This document shows, one piece after another, positions 9,003 to 17,743 of a stretch of DNA of 64,000 bases. Within the stretch, counting starts at the first letter, position 1, and each line of letters opens with the position of its first letter. Source of the stretch: Gammaproteobacteria bacterium (GTDB lineage: Bacteria; Pseudomonadota; Gammaproteobacteria; Pseudomonadales; Pseudohongiellaceae); the NCBI GenBank assembly GCA_029245395.1, contig JAQWPL010000026.1:1-64000 (forward strand), read 5' to 3'. Position numbers and translations under genes: made by a program. The notes beneath the pieces were generated by a model. It searched no databases. It worked only from the letters and a program-made list of their open reading frames with translations, and had not been told where the DNA came from.

Positions 9003-9413
9003 ATGATAGTTATGCTGTCAGCGGATATTTGCCGGTTAATCATGAAAGAGCAACCCGCTGAATTATTAAGCAAATTTCAGCAGTGGTCTGCTAATAGTGA
9101 CGAATTGGTGATTTCAGCCATTACCTACGCCGAATTGGTCGCTGCTGCACTGCTCACGGGAAACTCGGAAGGGCATATGTTTGTGGTGCAGGAATTTTGT
9201 GAAAGGCTCGAAGATATAGTTCCCTGGGACAGGGGTGCTGTGGACTGCTATACAACTATACAGCTCAGTGCCATGCTCAAAGAGCAAACCTTGAACATGA
9301 ATGATGCCATGGTTGCGGCACATGCACTAAGCCTTGATGCCACGCTGATCACACAGAACACCAGGCCTTTTGCTGAAATTCCGGGCTTATCTCTGCAATC
9401 CTGGCCGGAGTAA
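9003..9413 (+). CDS. vapC: VapC-type PIN-domain toxin with altered first catalytic motif
   Basis: A 136-residue PIN-domain protein downstream of vapB. Conserved parts are TYAEL (E44), NMNDAMVAAHAL (D101) and ATLITQNTRPF. VapC toxins cleave tRNA-fMet or rRNA using an acidic triad or tetrad. The usual N-terminal MLDTNI reads M-L-S-A-D-I (residues 4-9), so the first catalytic Asp, D7 in Shigella/Salmonella VapC, is a serine, with an Asp two residues on where Asn normally sits. The toxin may be inactivated or have shifted metal ligands. Otherwise full length, with no frameshift. An alternative ATG at 9012 would not restore the motif. Confidence 0.85.
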   Translation: MIVMLSADICRLIMKEQPAELLSKFQQWSANSDELVISAITYAELVAAALLTGNSEGHMFVVQEFCERLEDIVPWDRGAVDCYTTIQLSAMLKEQTLNMNDAMVAAHALSLDATLITQNTRPFAEIPGLSLQSWPE

Positions 9414-9471
9414 TTACCCTCAGGACTTCTTCTGGAACACCAACCCCAAAACTATCGCCTCATATAGGGAA

Positions 9472-10110
9472 TCAATGGATTTCATGCACCTTGTTCATGA
9501 GCAGGAGCAGGTTCCGGTCAATTTTTCGACGTTGAAGCAGTAGTTGCCAGCGTCGGCCTCCAAGCTGCTGCCATAAAACAGCCGAGCGAATACCGGCAAG
9601 CAACACGGCGCGAATTTTATCCGACGTCTCTTCATTCTTGAGGATGTTTACTTCACCTGTTACCTGAATGCGAAATGGCAGTTTGCTCAATGTGTCCTGA
9701 TAGAGTTTTGCCAGCGTATTAATAATCTCAGGGTTGCCCAGGTCTGGGCTATCCAGTTCCATCGTGTCCATCTGTTCCAGGCGTTCTCCCACAATGGCAA
9801 GCATGCCTGCGCGCGCTGAAAGCTTACGCTCAAGATGCAAAATACCCAGGAAGTATCGCATCACATCCGGCGTCTTGAGCGAACCCTCTTCATTTCTGGT
9901 TATTTCCTGCAACACCTGCATACCAAGATTTAGCCGGCTTACTGATCCATAGACGTCTTCAGTCGTGTGTGGATTGGTGATGAACAGGCTGCGTACCAGG
10001 GTATTCAGTTTGTCCTGCCCAACCATGCCGTGATGGGCAAGTTGTTTAACCATGTAGGAGGCCTGTGCTACACCGGAAAGGGCCAGGCATTGCCTTAGTT
10101 GTTTATCCAT
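9472..10110 (-). CDS. hflD: High-frequency-lysogenisation protein HflD homologue
   Basis: A 212-residue helical protein matching HflD throughout: the N-terminal CLALSGVAQASYMVKQLA, a central GMQVLQEI, and LHLERKLSARAGMLAIVGERLEQ. In E. coli HflD is a membrane-peripheral protein that binds the lambda CII activator; its housekeeping role is not settled. It always travels with mnmA, as here, where it starts 12 bases after the mnmA stop. It normally precedes purB, but a vapBC cassette lies between. No membrane segment is visible. Confidence 0.92.
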   Translation of the reverse strand: MDKQLRQCLALSGVAQASYMVKQLAHHGMVGQDKLNTLVRSLFITNPHTTEDVYGSVSRLNLGMQVLQEITRNEEGSLKTPDVMRYFLGILHLERKLSARAGMLAIVGERLEQMDTMELDSPDLGNPEIINTLAKLYQDTLSKLPFRIQVTGEVNILKNEETSDKIRAVLLAGIRSAVLWQQLGGRRWQLLLQRRKIDRNLLLLMNKVHEIH

Positions 10111-10122
10111 ATCGTTTGCTGG

Positions 10123-11217
10123 TTAGTCGAAAGTGGATTCAATTACAGCACCACCGAGGCAGATATCATCCTGGTAAAACACGATGGACTGCCCGGGAGT
10201 AACCGCTCGCTGTGGCTTGCTAAAAGATACCATGTACGCATCGTTTGTCTTTTCAAGATTGCACACCTGGTCAGGCTGGCGATAGCGTACTTTCGCAGAA
10301 CAGGCCAGTGGCAACTCGGGGTTGTCCTTGTTTATCCAGTCTATCTGACTGCATTTCAGTCCCCGAGAGAAGAGCAGGGGATGGTCATTGCCCTGGACAA
10401 CAATCAGTGTATTACGTTCCATGTCTTTATTGGCCACATACCACGGGATTTCGGCTTTGCCTTTTTTGCCGCCAATACCCAGACCCTGACGTTGGCCAAG
10501 AGTGTGGAACATTAGTCCGCTGTGTTCGCCAATGCTTTCGCCTTCGGGTGTTTCAATGGCACCTGGCTGGGCTGGAATATAAGTTTCAAGGAAGTCCTTA
10601 AAGCGGCGCTCACCGATGAAGCAGATGCCTGTGCTGTCTTTTTTATCATGGGTAACCAGGCCATTGGCTTCAGCCAAATTACGCACATCCTGTTTTTTCA
10701 ATTCGCCGACAGGAAATAGCGTGCGGGCGATCTGTGACTCGTTTACAGCGCAGAGAAAATAACTTTGATCTTTATTGTCATCCAGGCCTTTGAGCAACTG
10801 TGTACTGCCGTTGGTTTCCAGTTTTCGAACATAATGACCTGTGGCGATCATGTCGGCACCCAGTACAGTGGCGTAATCAAGAAAGGCGCGAAATTTGATT
10901 TCACGATTACACAGGATATCCGGATTGGGTGTTCTGCCAGCACGGTATTCAGTCAGAAAATGCTCAAACACATTATCCCAGTATTCTGCAGCAAAATTTG
11001 CGCTGTGTAGTTTGATGCCAAGTTTGTCGCACACGGCTGTGGCATCAGCCAAGTCTGTTTTTGCTGTGCAATATTCGGTGCCGTCATCTTCATCCCAGTT
11101 TTTCATGAACAGCCCTTCGACCTGATAACCTTGCTCAAGCAATAGCAAGGCAGCCACAGAGGAATCGACCCCTCCGGACATGCCGACAATCACTTTGGTT
11201 TCAGTTGTTAAGGTCAT
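10123..11217 (-). CDS. mnmA: tRNA-specific 2-thiouridylase MnmA
   Basis: A 364-residue enzyme that adds sulphur at C2 of wobble uridine 34 in tRNA-Lys, -Glu and -Gln, taking sulphur from the Tus relay. The PP-loop [13 protein letters not shown] begins near residue 14. Two catalytic cysteines are in place: C103 ([12 protein letters not shown]) and C199 ([12 protein letters not shown]). The C-terminal beta-barrel is complete. It lies 15 bases after nudJ and 12 before hflD, in the order found in E. coli. One of its substrates, tRNA-Glu(TTC), is encoded further along in the window. Confidence 0.97.
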   Translation of the reverse strand: MTLTTETKVIVGMSGGVDSSVAALLLLEQGYQVEGLFMKNWDEDDGTEYCTAKTDLADATAVCDKLGIKLHSANFAAEYWDNVFEHFLTEYRAGRTPNPDILCNREIKFRAFLDYATVLGADMIATGHYVRKLETNGSTQLLKGLDDNKDQSYFLCAVNESQIARTLFPVGELKKQDVRNLAEANGLVTHDKKDSTGICFIGERRFKDFLETYIPAQPGAIETPEGESIGEHSGLMFHTLGQRQGLGIGGKKGKAEIPWYVANKDMERNTLIVVQGNDHPLLFSRGLKCSQIDWINKDNPELPLACSAKVRYRQPDQVCNLEKTNDAYMVSFSKPQRAVTPGQSIVFYQDDICLGGAVIESTFD

Positions 11218-11232
11218 AGGGTTATTGTTGCA

Positions 11233-11673
11233 TTACAGGCAATGATTAACACATTCCAGGGGCAGCCGCGTACCACTCAGGTAATCTTTTACAACCTTGG
11301 CCACCAGGGGGCTGCGTGCTGGAAAGTTATTCGCCATGATCTCATCAGCACAAAGCCAGTGTGTGGCAATGATACCCTCATCCAGGGTAAGAGAAGGATC
11401 ATGTCGTTCTGGTCGACCTACAAAGCAGTGCCTGACATAGGTAATAGTATTGGGTGCCTTGTACACATAAACACCGAGGTAATCGGTTAGAGTGACATGC
11501 CAGGCGCTTTCTTCCAGGGTTTCCCGTATAGCGGCATCAAACAGGGATTCCCCTTCCAGATGACCTGCAGGCTGGTTAAAGACGGTACGGTTATCCTCTG
11601 TTTCTTCCACTAGCAGGAAGCGTCCTTTCTGCTCGACAACAGTAGCAACAGTAATGTGAGGGGTCCAGATCAT
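11233..11673 (-). CDS. nudJ: Nudix hydrolase NudJ-like (HMP-PP/nucleotide phosphatase) with non-canonical Nudix box
   Basis: A 146-residue Nudix protein in the NudJ (YmfB) position before mnmA. The start WTPHITVATVVEQKGRFLLVEE and NQPAGHLE match NudJ, which acts on thiamine-pathway pyrophosphates and nucleoside tri- and diphosphates. The Nudix box reads GHLEGESLFDAAIRETLEES followed by AW. The consensus Gx5Ex7REUxEExGU is broken twice: the first spacing is four, not five, and the last glycine is alanine. Catalytic glutamates (RE..EE) are kept, so activity is likely, perhaps with altered metal geometry. Confidence 0.85.
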   Translation of the reverse strand: MIWTPHITVATVVEQKGRFLLVEETEDNRTVFNQPAGHLEGESLFDAAIRETLEESAWHVTLTDYLGVYVYKAPNTITYVRHCFVGRPERHDPSLTLDEGIIATHWLCADEIMANNFPARSPLVAKVVKDYLSGTRLPLECVNHCL

Positions 11674-11774
11674 GAGTTGCGCTTCAAAAAGCCCGCATGC
11701 TAACCCAATTTAATGACTTCATAAAAGGAAGATGAACAGGGATAATGGCTTTTTGCATAATGTCCTGGTTTTGT

Positions 11775-12254
11775 ATGACTAAATTAACCCATATTGATGA
11801 CAGCGGTCAGGCCCGTATGGTGGATGTTGGCGCCAAAAATGTCACTGAACGCATTGCCATTGCCGAGGCAATTATTGACCTGCAGCCAGAAACTCTGAAA
11901 CTGATTCTGGAAGGCGGCCACAAGAAAGGTGATGTATTTGCAGTAGCCCGAATAGCTGGTATTCAAGCTGCAAAAAAATGCAGTGAGCTGATTCCCCTTT
12001 GTCATCCACTCATGTTGAGCTCCGTCAATGTGGATCTGGGAGCGGATACCAACAATAGCCAGGTCAGAATAACCTCTACTTGCAAGTTGGCGGGACAAAC
12101 GGGAGTGGAAATGGAAGCCCTGACAGCGGCATCGGTTGCCGCATTAACTGTGTACGACATGTGTAAGGCGGTGGACAGAGGAATGACTATTCATTCCGTG
12201 CGCTTGCTGGAAAAGGCTGGCGGTAAATCCGGGCATTTCAAACATGAAGGTTGA
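11775..12254 (+). CDS. moaC: Cyclic pyranopterin monophosphate synthase MoaC
   Basis: MoaC turns the 3',8-cyclo-GTP made by MoaA into cyclic pyranopterin monophosphate, the first stable molybdenum-cofactor intermediate. Family motifs include [39 protein letters not shown] and [24 protein letters not shown]. The ATG at 11775 gives MTKLTHID, which lines up with E. coli MoaC. An in-frame ATG at 11745 has a better ribosome site (ACAGGGATA) and would add ten residues, so the start is uncertain. It begins a moaC-moaD-moaE unit with gaps of about 20-35 bases. moaA and moaB are not in the window. Confidence 0.93.
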   Translation: MTKLTHIDDSGQARMVDVGAKNVTERIAIAEAIIDLQPETLKLILEGGHKKGDVFAVARIAGIQAAKKCSELIPLCHPLMLSSVNVDLGADTNNSQVRITSTCKLAGQTGVEMEALTAASVAALTVYDMCKAVDRGMTIHSVRLLEKAGGKSGHFKHEG

Positions 12255-12287
12255 ATCTTCACTATCGTCTTCAATATGGTTTTCACT

Positions 12288-12542
12288 ATGATTGCTGTAC
12301 ATTATTTTGCCAGTATCCGTGAAAACCTTGGAAAGGAAGCTGAAACTATTGAGTTGCCGGAAGGGGTTGAAACAGTAGCACAGCTTATCGATCACCTGAT
12401 TCAGCATAACGGGAGCACCTGGTCAGAAGTCTTTACTGACAATGCAGTGATGATTGCGGTAAATCATGAAATGACGGATCGTTCAGCGGTACTGTCGGCT
12501 GGCGATGAAGTGGCTTTTTTCCCACCGGTTACCGGAGGTTAG
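12288..12542 (+). CDS. moaD: Molybdopterin synthase small subunit MoaD
   Basis: A ubiquitin-like sulphur carrier of 84 residues ending in the required Gly-Gly (FFPPVTGG). The C-terminal glycine is adenylated, then thiocarboxylated, and donates sulphur to cyclic pyranopterin in the MoaD-MoaE complex. GDEVAFFPPVTGG is almost identical to E. coli. An in-frame ATG at 12276 would add four residues (MVFT); neither start has a convincing ribosome site, and alignment with E. coli favours 12288. It lies between moaC and its partner moaE. Confidence 0.92.
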   Translation: MIAVHYFASIRENLGKEAETIELPEGVETVAQLIDHLIQHNGSTWSEVFTDNAVMIAVNHEMTDRSAVLSAGDEVAFFPPVTGG

Positions 12543-12563
12543 ATTGCCTGGAAAACCCTACCT

Positions 12564-13010
12564 ATGAAAATCTCCATACAACAGGAAGATTTTGATATTA
12601 CCCATGAAACACAGTTGCTTCGAGAAGCGAACAGTAATATCGGCGCAATTGTCACATTTAGTGGGCTGGTCAGGGACCTTGAAGGCGCTCGTAAAATCCT
12701 CTCTCTGACGCTTGAGCACTATCCGGGTATGACTGAAACAAGCCTTGAAAAAATCATTACAGAAGCCAGGTCGCGCTGGTCTATCCAGGATGCAACTGTC
12801 ATTCACCGGATAGGTGAGATGAAGGCTGAAGAACAGATAGTCTTTGTGGCAGTTGCCAGTTTGCACCGGCACGATGCTTTTTCGGCTTGCGAATTTATCA
12901 TGGATTATCTGAAAACCCGGGCTCCATTCTGGAAAAAATGCCGAGATGAATCAGGTGAAAGCTGGGTAGAAACGAAGGCGTCCGATCAGGAAGCCGATGA
13001 GCGCTGGTAA
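12564..13010 (+). CDS. moaE: Molybdopterin synthase large subunit MoaE
   Basis: A 148-residue catalytic subunit that inserts two sulphurs from MoaD thiocarboxylate to form molybdopterin. Recognisable blocks are GAIVTFSGLVRD, LEHYPGMTE, IHRIGEMKAEEQIVFVAVAS and the active-site segment YLKTRAPFWKK, with K117 and K124 near the E. coli catalytic lysines 119 and 126. It is the last gene of moaCDE and is convergent with rluE, 24 bases away. Confidence 0.95.
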   Translation: MKISIQQEDFDITHETQLLREANSNIGAIVTFSGLVRDLEGARKILSLTLEHYPGMTETSLEKIITEARSRWSIQDATVIHRIGEMKAEEQIVFVAVASLHRHDAFSACEFIMDYLKTRAPFWKKCRDESGESWVETKASDQEADERW

Positions 13011-13034
13011 ATCAATACCAGTAAAACTATAGCC

Positions 13035-13607
13035 CTATTGTTGCAAGAGGGCTGCAAGTTGTTTTTGGCTCACCTGAGCCTGCTTGAATTCGCCAGGATT
13101 CAAATCATCCAATGTCCAGGGCCCTATTTTTACTCGCACAAGCCGCAAAGCTGGAAATCCCACGGCAGCAGTCATGCGCCGCACCTGTCTGTTTCGACCT
13201 TCTCTAATGACTAATTCAATCCAGCTGGTAGGTATGTGCTTGCGCTCGCGAATTGCTGGCACGCGCTCCCAGAGTAACGGCTCTTCAATGATGACCGCAT
13301 TGGTGGGACGGGTTGCCCCATCTTTTAGTGTGATACCACTTTTGAGTGAATCCAATGCTTCATTGGAGATGTCTCCTTCCACTTGAACCCAATAGGTTTT
13401 ATCCATTTTATTTTCGGGATCACTGATGCGTTGCTGCAATTTGCCATCATCTGTCAGTAGTAATAATCCTTCTGAGTCCCTGTCCAACCTGCCAGCGGCG
13501 TAAACATTTGGAACGGAAATAAAGTCCGCCAGGGTAGGCCGGTTTTCATGGTCAGTGAACTGGCTTAGAACGCCAAAAGGCTTGTTAAACAGGATCAGGT
13601 CAGGCAT
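13035..13607 (-). CDS. rluE: 23S rRNA pseudouridine synthase RluE
   Basis: A 190-residue RsuA/RluB/RluE-family enzyme with no S4 domain, the short form typical of RluE, which makes pseudouridine 2457 of 23S rRNA. The catalytic motif GRLDRDSEGLLLLT gives D42 as nucleophile. A long insert and REGRNRQVRRMTAAVGFPALRLVRVKIG form the C-terminal core. In E. coli rluE directly precedes nudJ-mnmA-hflD-purB. Here it keeps that orientation, but moaCDE lies between it and nudJ. Confidence 0.92.
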   Translation of the reverse strand: MPDLILFNKPFGVLSQFTDHENRPTLADFISVPNVYAAGRLDRDSEGLLLLTDDGKLQQRISDPENKMDKTYWVQVEGDISNEALDSLKSGITLKDGATRPTNAVIIEEPLLWERVPAIRERKHIPTSWIELVIREGRNRQVRRMTAAVGFPALRLVRVKIGPWTLDDLNPGEFKQAQVSQKQLAALLQQ

Positions 13608-13832
13608 ATAGGATTAGAGTGGCAGGTTGATACTAAAGTGTCTGAACCAAAACCAGCCGCATGGGCACAGCACCCTGTAAACCTGATATGAGGGATGAGG
13701 TTTATTTAAGCTAGATAAGAACAGAATAAAGCGGTCTTTGTAATCTTAATAGCCGTTCCAATAGCCCAAAAGTAAAGCAGTTAAAAAGACTAATAATTAT
13801 TTTAGGTATTAACCATTAGAAAGAATGAGCGT

Positions 13833-14198
13833 TCAGGTATTGGTTTCAGCATCATCTGCATCATCTACATTACCTTCAGCTTCAATTTCTCCGTCGCTTT
13901 CTTCACTATCGGAATCACTTTCTTCCTGACTACTGTCCTGATCATCTGGTGCAGCTGTTTCTGGTGCAGGAGTATCCGCCGCAGTAGTGCTCTCTCCGAG
14001 AGAAACAATATTTGCTGCGTGCAATCCTTTCGGTCCTTCAATCACATCGAATGAAACAGTCTGACCTGCTTTTAACGTTTTATAACCTTCCATAGTTATT
14101 GATGAATAGTGAGCGAACAAATCGTCGCCACCATCATCAGGCAAAATAAAGCCGAAACCTTTGGCATTATTAAACCATTTTACTTGACCGGTACTCAT
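13833..14198 (-). CDS. Cold-shock-domain protein with long acidic C-terminal tail (CspD position)
   Basis: Residues 1-67 are a complete cold-shock domain: [13 protein letters not shown] with the RNP1 motif, DLFAHYSSI (RNP2), and [19 protein letters not shown]. Residues 68-121 form a tail of Ala/Thr/Pro and then almost only Asp, Glu and Ser. The gene is divergent from clpS, the position CspD holds in Pseudomonas and E. coli; E. coli CspD is a short replication inhibitor without such a tail. The tail may tune nucleic-acid binding or be a disordered solubility segment, which is inference. Minus-strand ribosome site AAGAAGGGG precedes the ATG. Confidence 0.9.
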   Translation of the reverse strand: MSTGQVKWFNNAKGFGFILPDDGGDDLFAHYSSITMEGYKTLKAGQTVSFDVIEGPKGLHAANIVSLGESTTAADTPAPETAAPDDQDSSQEESDSDSEESDGEIEAEGNVDDADDAETNT

Positions 14199-14501
14199 CT
14201 CCGTTTACCCCTTCTTTAAATCGGCATTAGATTTCGATTAAATTCCGGTACAGCAAAAAAACGTATAAACCCTTTTAAATACCTTGTCAATGAATTTAGT
14301 TTGGACAGGGTTGACGGCCACGTTTTCTCTATACTGACTGGCACCTGAATATCAGATATTTTTTTGAACTGGACTCATTTTTCAATTCCAGAAACATGGT
14401 ATAGTTATTGCTCATTTTGCTATTCAGCAAACGGGCCTTTGACCAGGCCGTAAAGCAATCAACTAACTGAAAAACCTGAAGAAAAGATTTTCACTATAGC
14501 A
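14199..14501. other. Divergent csp/clpS intergenic region
   Basis: About 300 bases separate the cold-shock gene (minus) from clpS (plus). It is AT-rich and must hold both promoters. A TATAGT hexamer at 14400-14405 lies about 100 bases before clpS, but no -35 box is convincingly spaced. No RNA gene or repeat seen. Confidence 0.4.
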
Positions 14502-14876
14502 ATGAAAGAGTACAACTCAGTAATAATTTGCAGCCAAGATAACCAAGATGATAATGGTGATGATTTGCAAAGGAGTGGAGGAATCAGGGAGGCTCTGGCA
14601 CCTGAAGAACTCAAACTTAAACCACCATCACTTTATCGTGTTGTCCTGTTGAACGATGACTATACGCCCATGGAGTTTGTCGTCGATGTACTGCGTAAAT
14701 TCTTTGGCATGGATGTTGAGACAGCCACCCGTGTTATGCTCAAAGTGCATACAGAAGGAAAAGGTATTTGTGGGGTTTTCCCCAGAGAAATCGCGGAAAC
14801 TAAAGCAGTGCAGGTTAACGATTACGCTAGAGAATCGGAACATCCATTGCTTTGCGATATAGAAGTCGAAGAGTAA
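14502..14876 (+). CDS. clpS: ATP-dependent Clp protease adaptor ClpS
   Basis: A 124-residue adaptor that binds N-terminal Leu, Phe, Trp or Tyr of N-degron substrates and hands them to ClpAP. The core [26 protein letters not shown] contains the degron-pocket residues, followed by [20 protein letters not shown]. The unstructured N-terminal extension (about 35 residues) is longer than in E. coli; it is the part that engages the ClpA pore. clpA starts 55 bases downstream. bpt and aat, which create the degrons, lie a few kilobases on. Confidence 0.96.
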   Translation: MKEYNSVIICSQDNQDDNGDDLQRSGGIREALAPEELKLKPPSLYRVVLLNDDYTPMEFVVDVLRKFFGMDVETATRVMLKVHTEGKGICGVFPREIAETKAVQVNDYARESEHPLLCDIEVEE

Positions 14877-14931
14877 GTTTGAGAAGAGTAAGGGCAGGAT
14901 AAAGTAGATAAAGGTAGATACAGGCAGAAAC

Positions 14932-17229
14932 ATGTTTAGCAGAGAATTTGAAAACACATTAAATATTGCGGCGAATACGGCGCGCAGCAAACTCCATGAA
15001 TTTATCACTGCGGAGCATTTGCTACTGGCTTTGATTGATGATCCGTCTGCGCGGGAAATACTGCTGGCCTGTAACGCAGACCTTGATGCTTTGCGGCAGG
15101 AACTGCTTGATTACGTTGATACACAAATTCCTATTATCACCGAACCGGAACTAAATCCTGAGGTCGACCAGACCCTGGGTTTTCAGCGCGTTATCCAGCG
15201 TGCGGTATTTCATGTGCAATCTTCTGGAAAGCGGGAAGTAACAGGGGGAAATGTCCTGGTTGCCATTTTTGGAGAAAAAGAAAGTCAGGCAGTCTATTAC
15301 TTGCGTAAAGAAGGTGTCTCTCGTGGCGACGTGGTGAATTTCATCACCCATGGCACACCGGGGGTACCTGGACTCAATGAAGAAGGTGGGCCAGAGATTC
15401 AAACTGATGTGAGTGAAGGAGAACAGGCACCTTCACCCCTCGAAAGTTTTGCCACCAACCTGAATACTGAAGCCATTGCAGGCAGAATCGATCCCCTTAT
15501 CGGTCGCGAAAAGGAAATCACCCGGCTGATTCAAGTGCTTTCACGCCGACGGAAAAACAATCCTTTGTTCGTGGGGGAAGCAGGCGTAGGTAAAACAGCC
15601 ATTGCCGAAGGCCTGGCCAAACACATAGTAGAAGGTGTTGTGCCAGAGGTGCTCAAAAACAGCGTGATTTATTCTCTGGACATGGGGGCTTTGCTGGCAG
15701 GCACCAAATACCGTGGTGATTTTGAAAAACGCTTCAAGGCTCTGCTTGCCGATCTGGATAAACAGGAATATGCAATCCTGTTTATCGATGAAATTCATAC
15801 CATTATAGGAGCCGGTGCTGCCTCAGGTGGGGTTATGGATGCATCTAACCTGCTGAAACCAATTCTGGCCTCCGGCAAATTACGCTGCATAGGTTCTACG
15901 ACTTATAGCGAATATCGGGGTATTTTCGAAAAGGATCGAGCCCTGTCCAGGCGCTTCCAGAAAATTGACATCGAAGAGCCTGATGTAGAAACCACGTATC
16001 AGATCTTGAAAGGGCTAAAGTCGCGCTACGAAGAACATCACGAACTGCGTTTTACCGACAAGGCCTTGAAGGCAGCCTCGGAAATGGCCAGTCGTTATAT
16101 TAATGACCGCTATATGCCAGACAAAGCCATCGATGTAATCGATGAAGCGGGGGCCTATCAGCGTCTGCAACCGGAAAACAAACGTAAGAAAATCATTCAA
16201 GTGGGGGATATCGAACGAGTCATATCCCAAATAGCCCGCATTCCACCCAAAAATGTGTCTGCCTCCGACAAAAGTTTGCTGCAGGACCTGGAGAAAAATC
16301 TCAAGTTGGTGGTGTTTGGGCAGGATCCGGCTATCGAAGCACTGGCTTCGTCCATTAAATTGTCACGGGCAGGGCTAAAAGAAGGCGAGAAACCAATTGG
16401 CTCTTATCTGTTTGCAGGTCCAACAGGTGTTGGCAAGACAGAAGTCAGTCGCCAACTGGCCAAGATTATGGGCGTAGAGTTGGTGCGTTTTGATATGTCC
16501 GAATACATGGAGCGCCATACGGTGTCGCGCTTGATAGGTGCGCCTCCTGGGTATATCGGATTTGATCAAGGCGGACTATTGACTGAAGCGGTAGTAAAGA
16601 ACCCTCACTGTGTTCTGTTGATGGATGAAATCGAGAAAGCTCACCCTGATGTATTCAATCTGCTGCTGCAGGTTATGGATCACGGCACCTTGACTGACAA
16701 CAATGGACGTAAAGCTGATTTTCGCAATGTGGTGCTGGTTATGACAACCAATGCTGGGGCACAGGAAATGAGCCGGGCTTCAATTGGCTTTACTCAGCAG
16801 GATCACACCAGTGATTCAACTGAGGTACTCAAACGCGTCTTTACTCCAGAATTTCGTAATCGCCTGGATTCCATTATTCAGTTTGCTGCACTGGATGCAG
16901 ATGTTATCCGGACTGTCGTGGACAAGTTTATGGTGGAGCTACAGGTACAGTTGGATGACAAAAAAGTCACACTGCAAGTTGATGAAGATGCAATAGACTG
17001 GTTTGTGGCAAACGGATATGACAAGTCGATGGGCGCGCGACCGATGCTGCGTCTTGTTCAGTTAAAGATTAAGAAACCCCTTGCCGAAGACATTCTGTTT
17101 GGAAAACTGGTTTCAGGTGGCGATGTGAATGTCTCCGTAGTAGATAACGACATACATCTGGACATTGAATCTCCAGACAAAGGTAATTCAGTTGACAGGA
17201 AATCCCGCGAGGTGGATGCAGGAGCCTAG
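14932..17229 (+). CDS. clpA: ATP-dependent Clp protease ATP-binding subunit ClpA
   Basis: A 765-residue AAA+ unfoldase for ClpP. It has an N-domain (about 1-145) that docks ClpS, then D1 with Walker A GEAGVGKT at 215 and FIDEIHT, and D2 with Walker A GPTGVGKT at 496 and [13 protein letters not shown]. The ClpP-docking loop is I-G-F at about 618-620, in place of the E. coli I-G-L. The order clpS-clpA with infA and the amino-acyl transferases behind is the standard gammaproteobacterial one. A strong hairpin terminator follows. Confidence 0.97.
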   Translation: MFSREFENTLNIAANTARSKLHEFITAEHLLLALIDDPSAREILLACNADLDALRQELLDYVDTQIPIITEPELNPEVDQTLGFQRVIQRAVFHVQSSGKREVTGGNVLVAIFGEKESQAVYYLRKEGVSRGDVVNFITHGTPGVPGLNEEGGPEIQTDVSEGEQAPSPLESFATNLNTEAIAGRIDPLIGREKEITRLIQVLSRRRKNNPLFVGEAGVGKTAIAEGLAKHIVEGVVPEVLKNSVIYSLDMGALLAGTKYRGDFEKRFKALLADLDKQEYAILFIDEIHTIIGAGAASGGVMDASNLLKPILASGKLRCIGSTTYSEYRGIFEKDRALSRRFQKIDIEEPDVETTYQILKGLKSRYEEHHELRFTDKALKAASEMASRYINDRYMPDKAIDVIDEAGAYQRLQPENKRKKIIQVGDIERVISQIARIPPKNVSASDKSLLQDLEKNLKLVVFGQDPAIEALASSIKLSRAGLKEGEKPIGSYLFAGPTGVGKTEVSRQLAKIMGVELVRFDMSEYMERHTVSRLIGAPPGYIGFDQGGLLTEAVVKNPHCVLLMDEIEKAHPDVFNLLLQVMDHGTLTDNNGRKADFRNVVLVMTTNAGAQEMSRASIGFTQQDHTSDSTEVLKRVFTPEFRNRLDSIIQFAALDADVIRTVVDKFMVELQVQLDDKKVTLQVDEDAIDWFVANGYDKSMGARPMLRLVQLKIKKPLAEDILFGKLVSGGDVNVSVVDNDIHLDIESPDKGNSVDRKSREVDAGA

Positions 17230-17294
17230 AAGGATAAAGGGATAAAGGTCTAAACTCTCAAGATTTAAGCACTATCCTAAATGGAATATTTATT

Positions 17295-17328
17295 GCGGTA
17301 GAACCTGGATGGGTTCTGCCGTTTTACG
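17295..17328. terminator. Rho-independent terminator between clpA and infA
   Basis: A ten-base-pair perfect stem (CGGTAGAACC / GGTTCTGCCG) with a six-base loop, followed by TTTTA on the plus strand. It sits between the convergent clpA and infA genes; on the minus strand the tract is weaker. Confidence 0.75.
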
Positions 17329-17343
17329 TTTCGGGGGGATAGA

Positions 17344-17562
17344 TTAACGTGCGCGGTAGGTGATGCGACCTTTGCTCAGGTCGTAAGGGGTTAGTTCTAC
17401 TGTTACCTTGTCGCCGGTAAGAATGCGGATGTAGTTTTTACGCATTTTGCCGGAGATATGCGCAGTGACGACATGATCATTTTCCAGCTTTACGCGGAAC
17501 ATGGTGTTAGGCAGAGTGTCGATGACCTCGCCTTCCATTTCAATCTGATCTTCTTTTGCCAT
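17344..17562 (-). CDS. infA: Translation initiation factor IF-1
   Basis: A 72-residue OB-fold protein, exactly the usual length. It has the typical [30 protein letters not shown] start and GRITYRAR end. IF-1 binds the ribosomal A site and assists IF-2 and IF-3 during initiation. It stands alone, on the opposite strand from clpA, with its own upstream region of about 180 bases before bpt. The conserved neighbourhood clpA-infA-bpt-aat supports the call. Confidence 0.98.
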   Translation of the reverse strand: MAKEDQIEMEGEVIDTLPNTMFRVKLENDHVVTAHISGKMRKNYIRILTGDKVTVELTPYDLSKGRITYRAR

Positions 17563-17646
17563 TCAGTTCTCATGTATATCAATGAAAGCGCAGCATTTTG
17601 CCTGAAAACATCCTTATTATCAAAATAATGATGCATTTAATGAATT

Positions 17647-17731
17647 GCGAGTTGCGAGTTACTAGTGGCGAGTCAGGTAGTCAAAGTTCAATTGCTACTT
17701 TCTAGTCACTGGTTACTCGTAACTAGCCACT
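17647..17731. repeat. Degenerate palindromic word repeats between bpt and infA
   Basis: The spacer is built from variants of a few words, TGCGAGTT, GAGTTACTAGT, AGTGGCGAGT. Similar words occur inverted at about 17700-17731, so the two halves can pair imperfectly (CGAGTTACTAGTGGC near 17655-17669 against the complement of ACTCGTAACTAGCCAC near 17715-17730). No open frame and no standard terminator tract. Confidence 0.55.
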
Positions 17732-17743
17732 TGTTTTGTGGAA

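Noticed and set aside
12144-12407. Minus-strand gene across the moaC-moaD junction
   Set aside because: The frame overlaps two well-supported genes, has no domain, and lacks a ribosome site.
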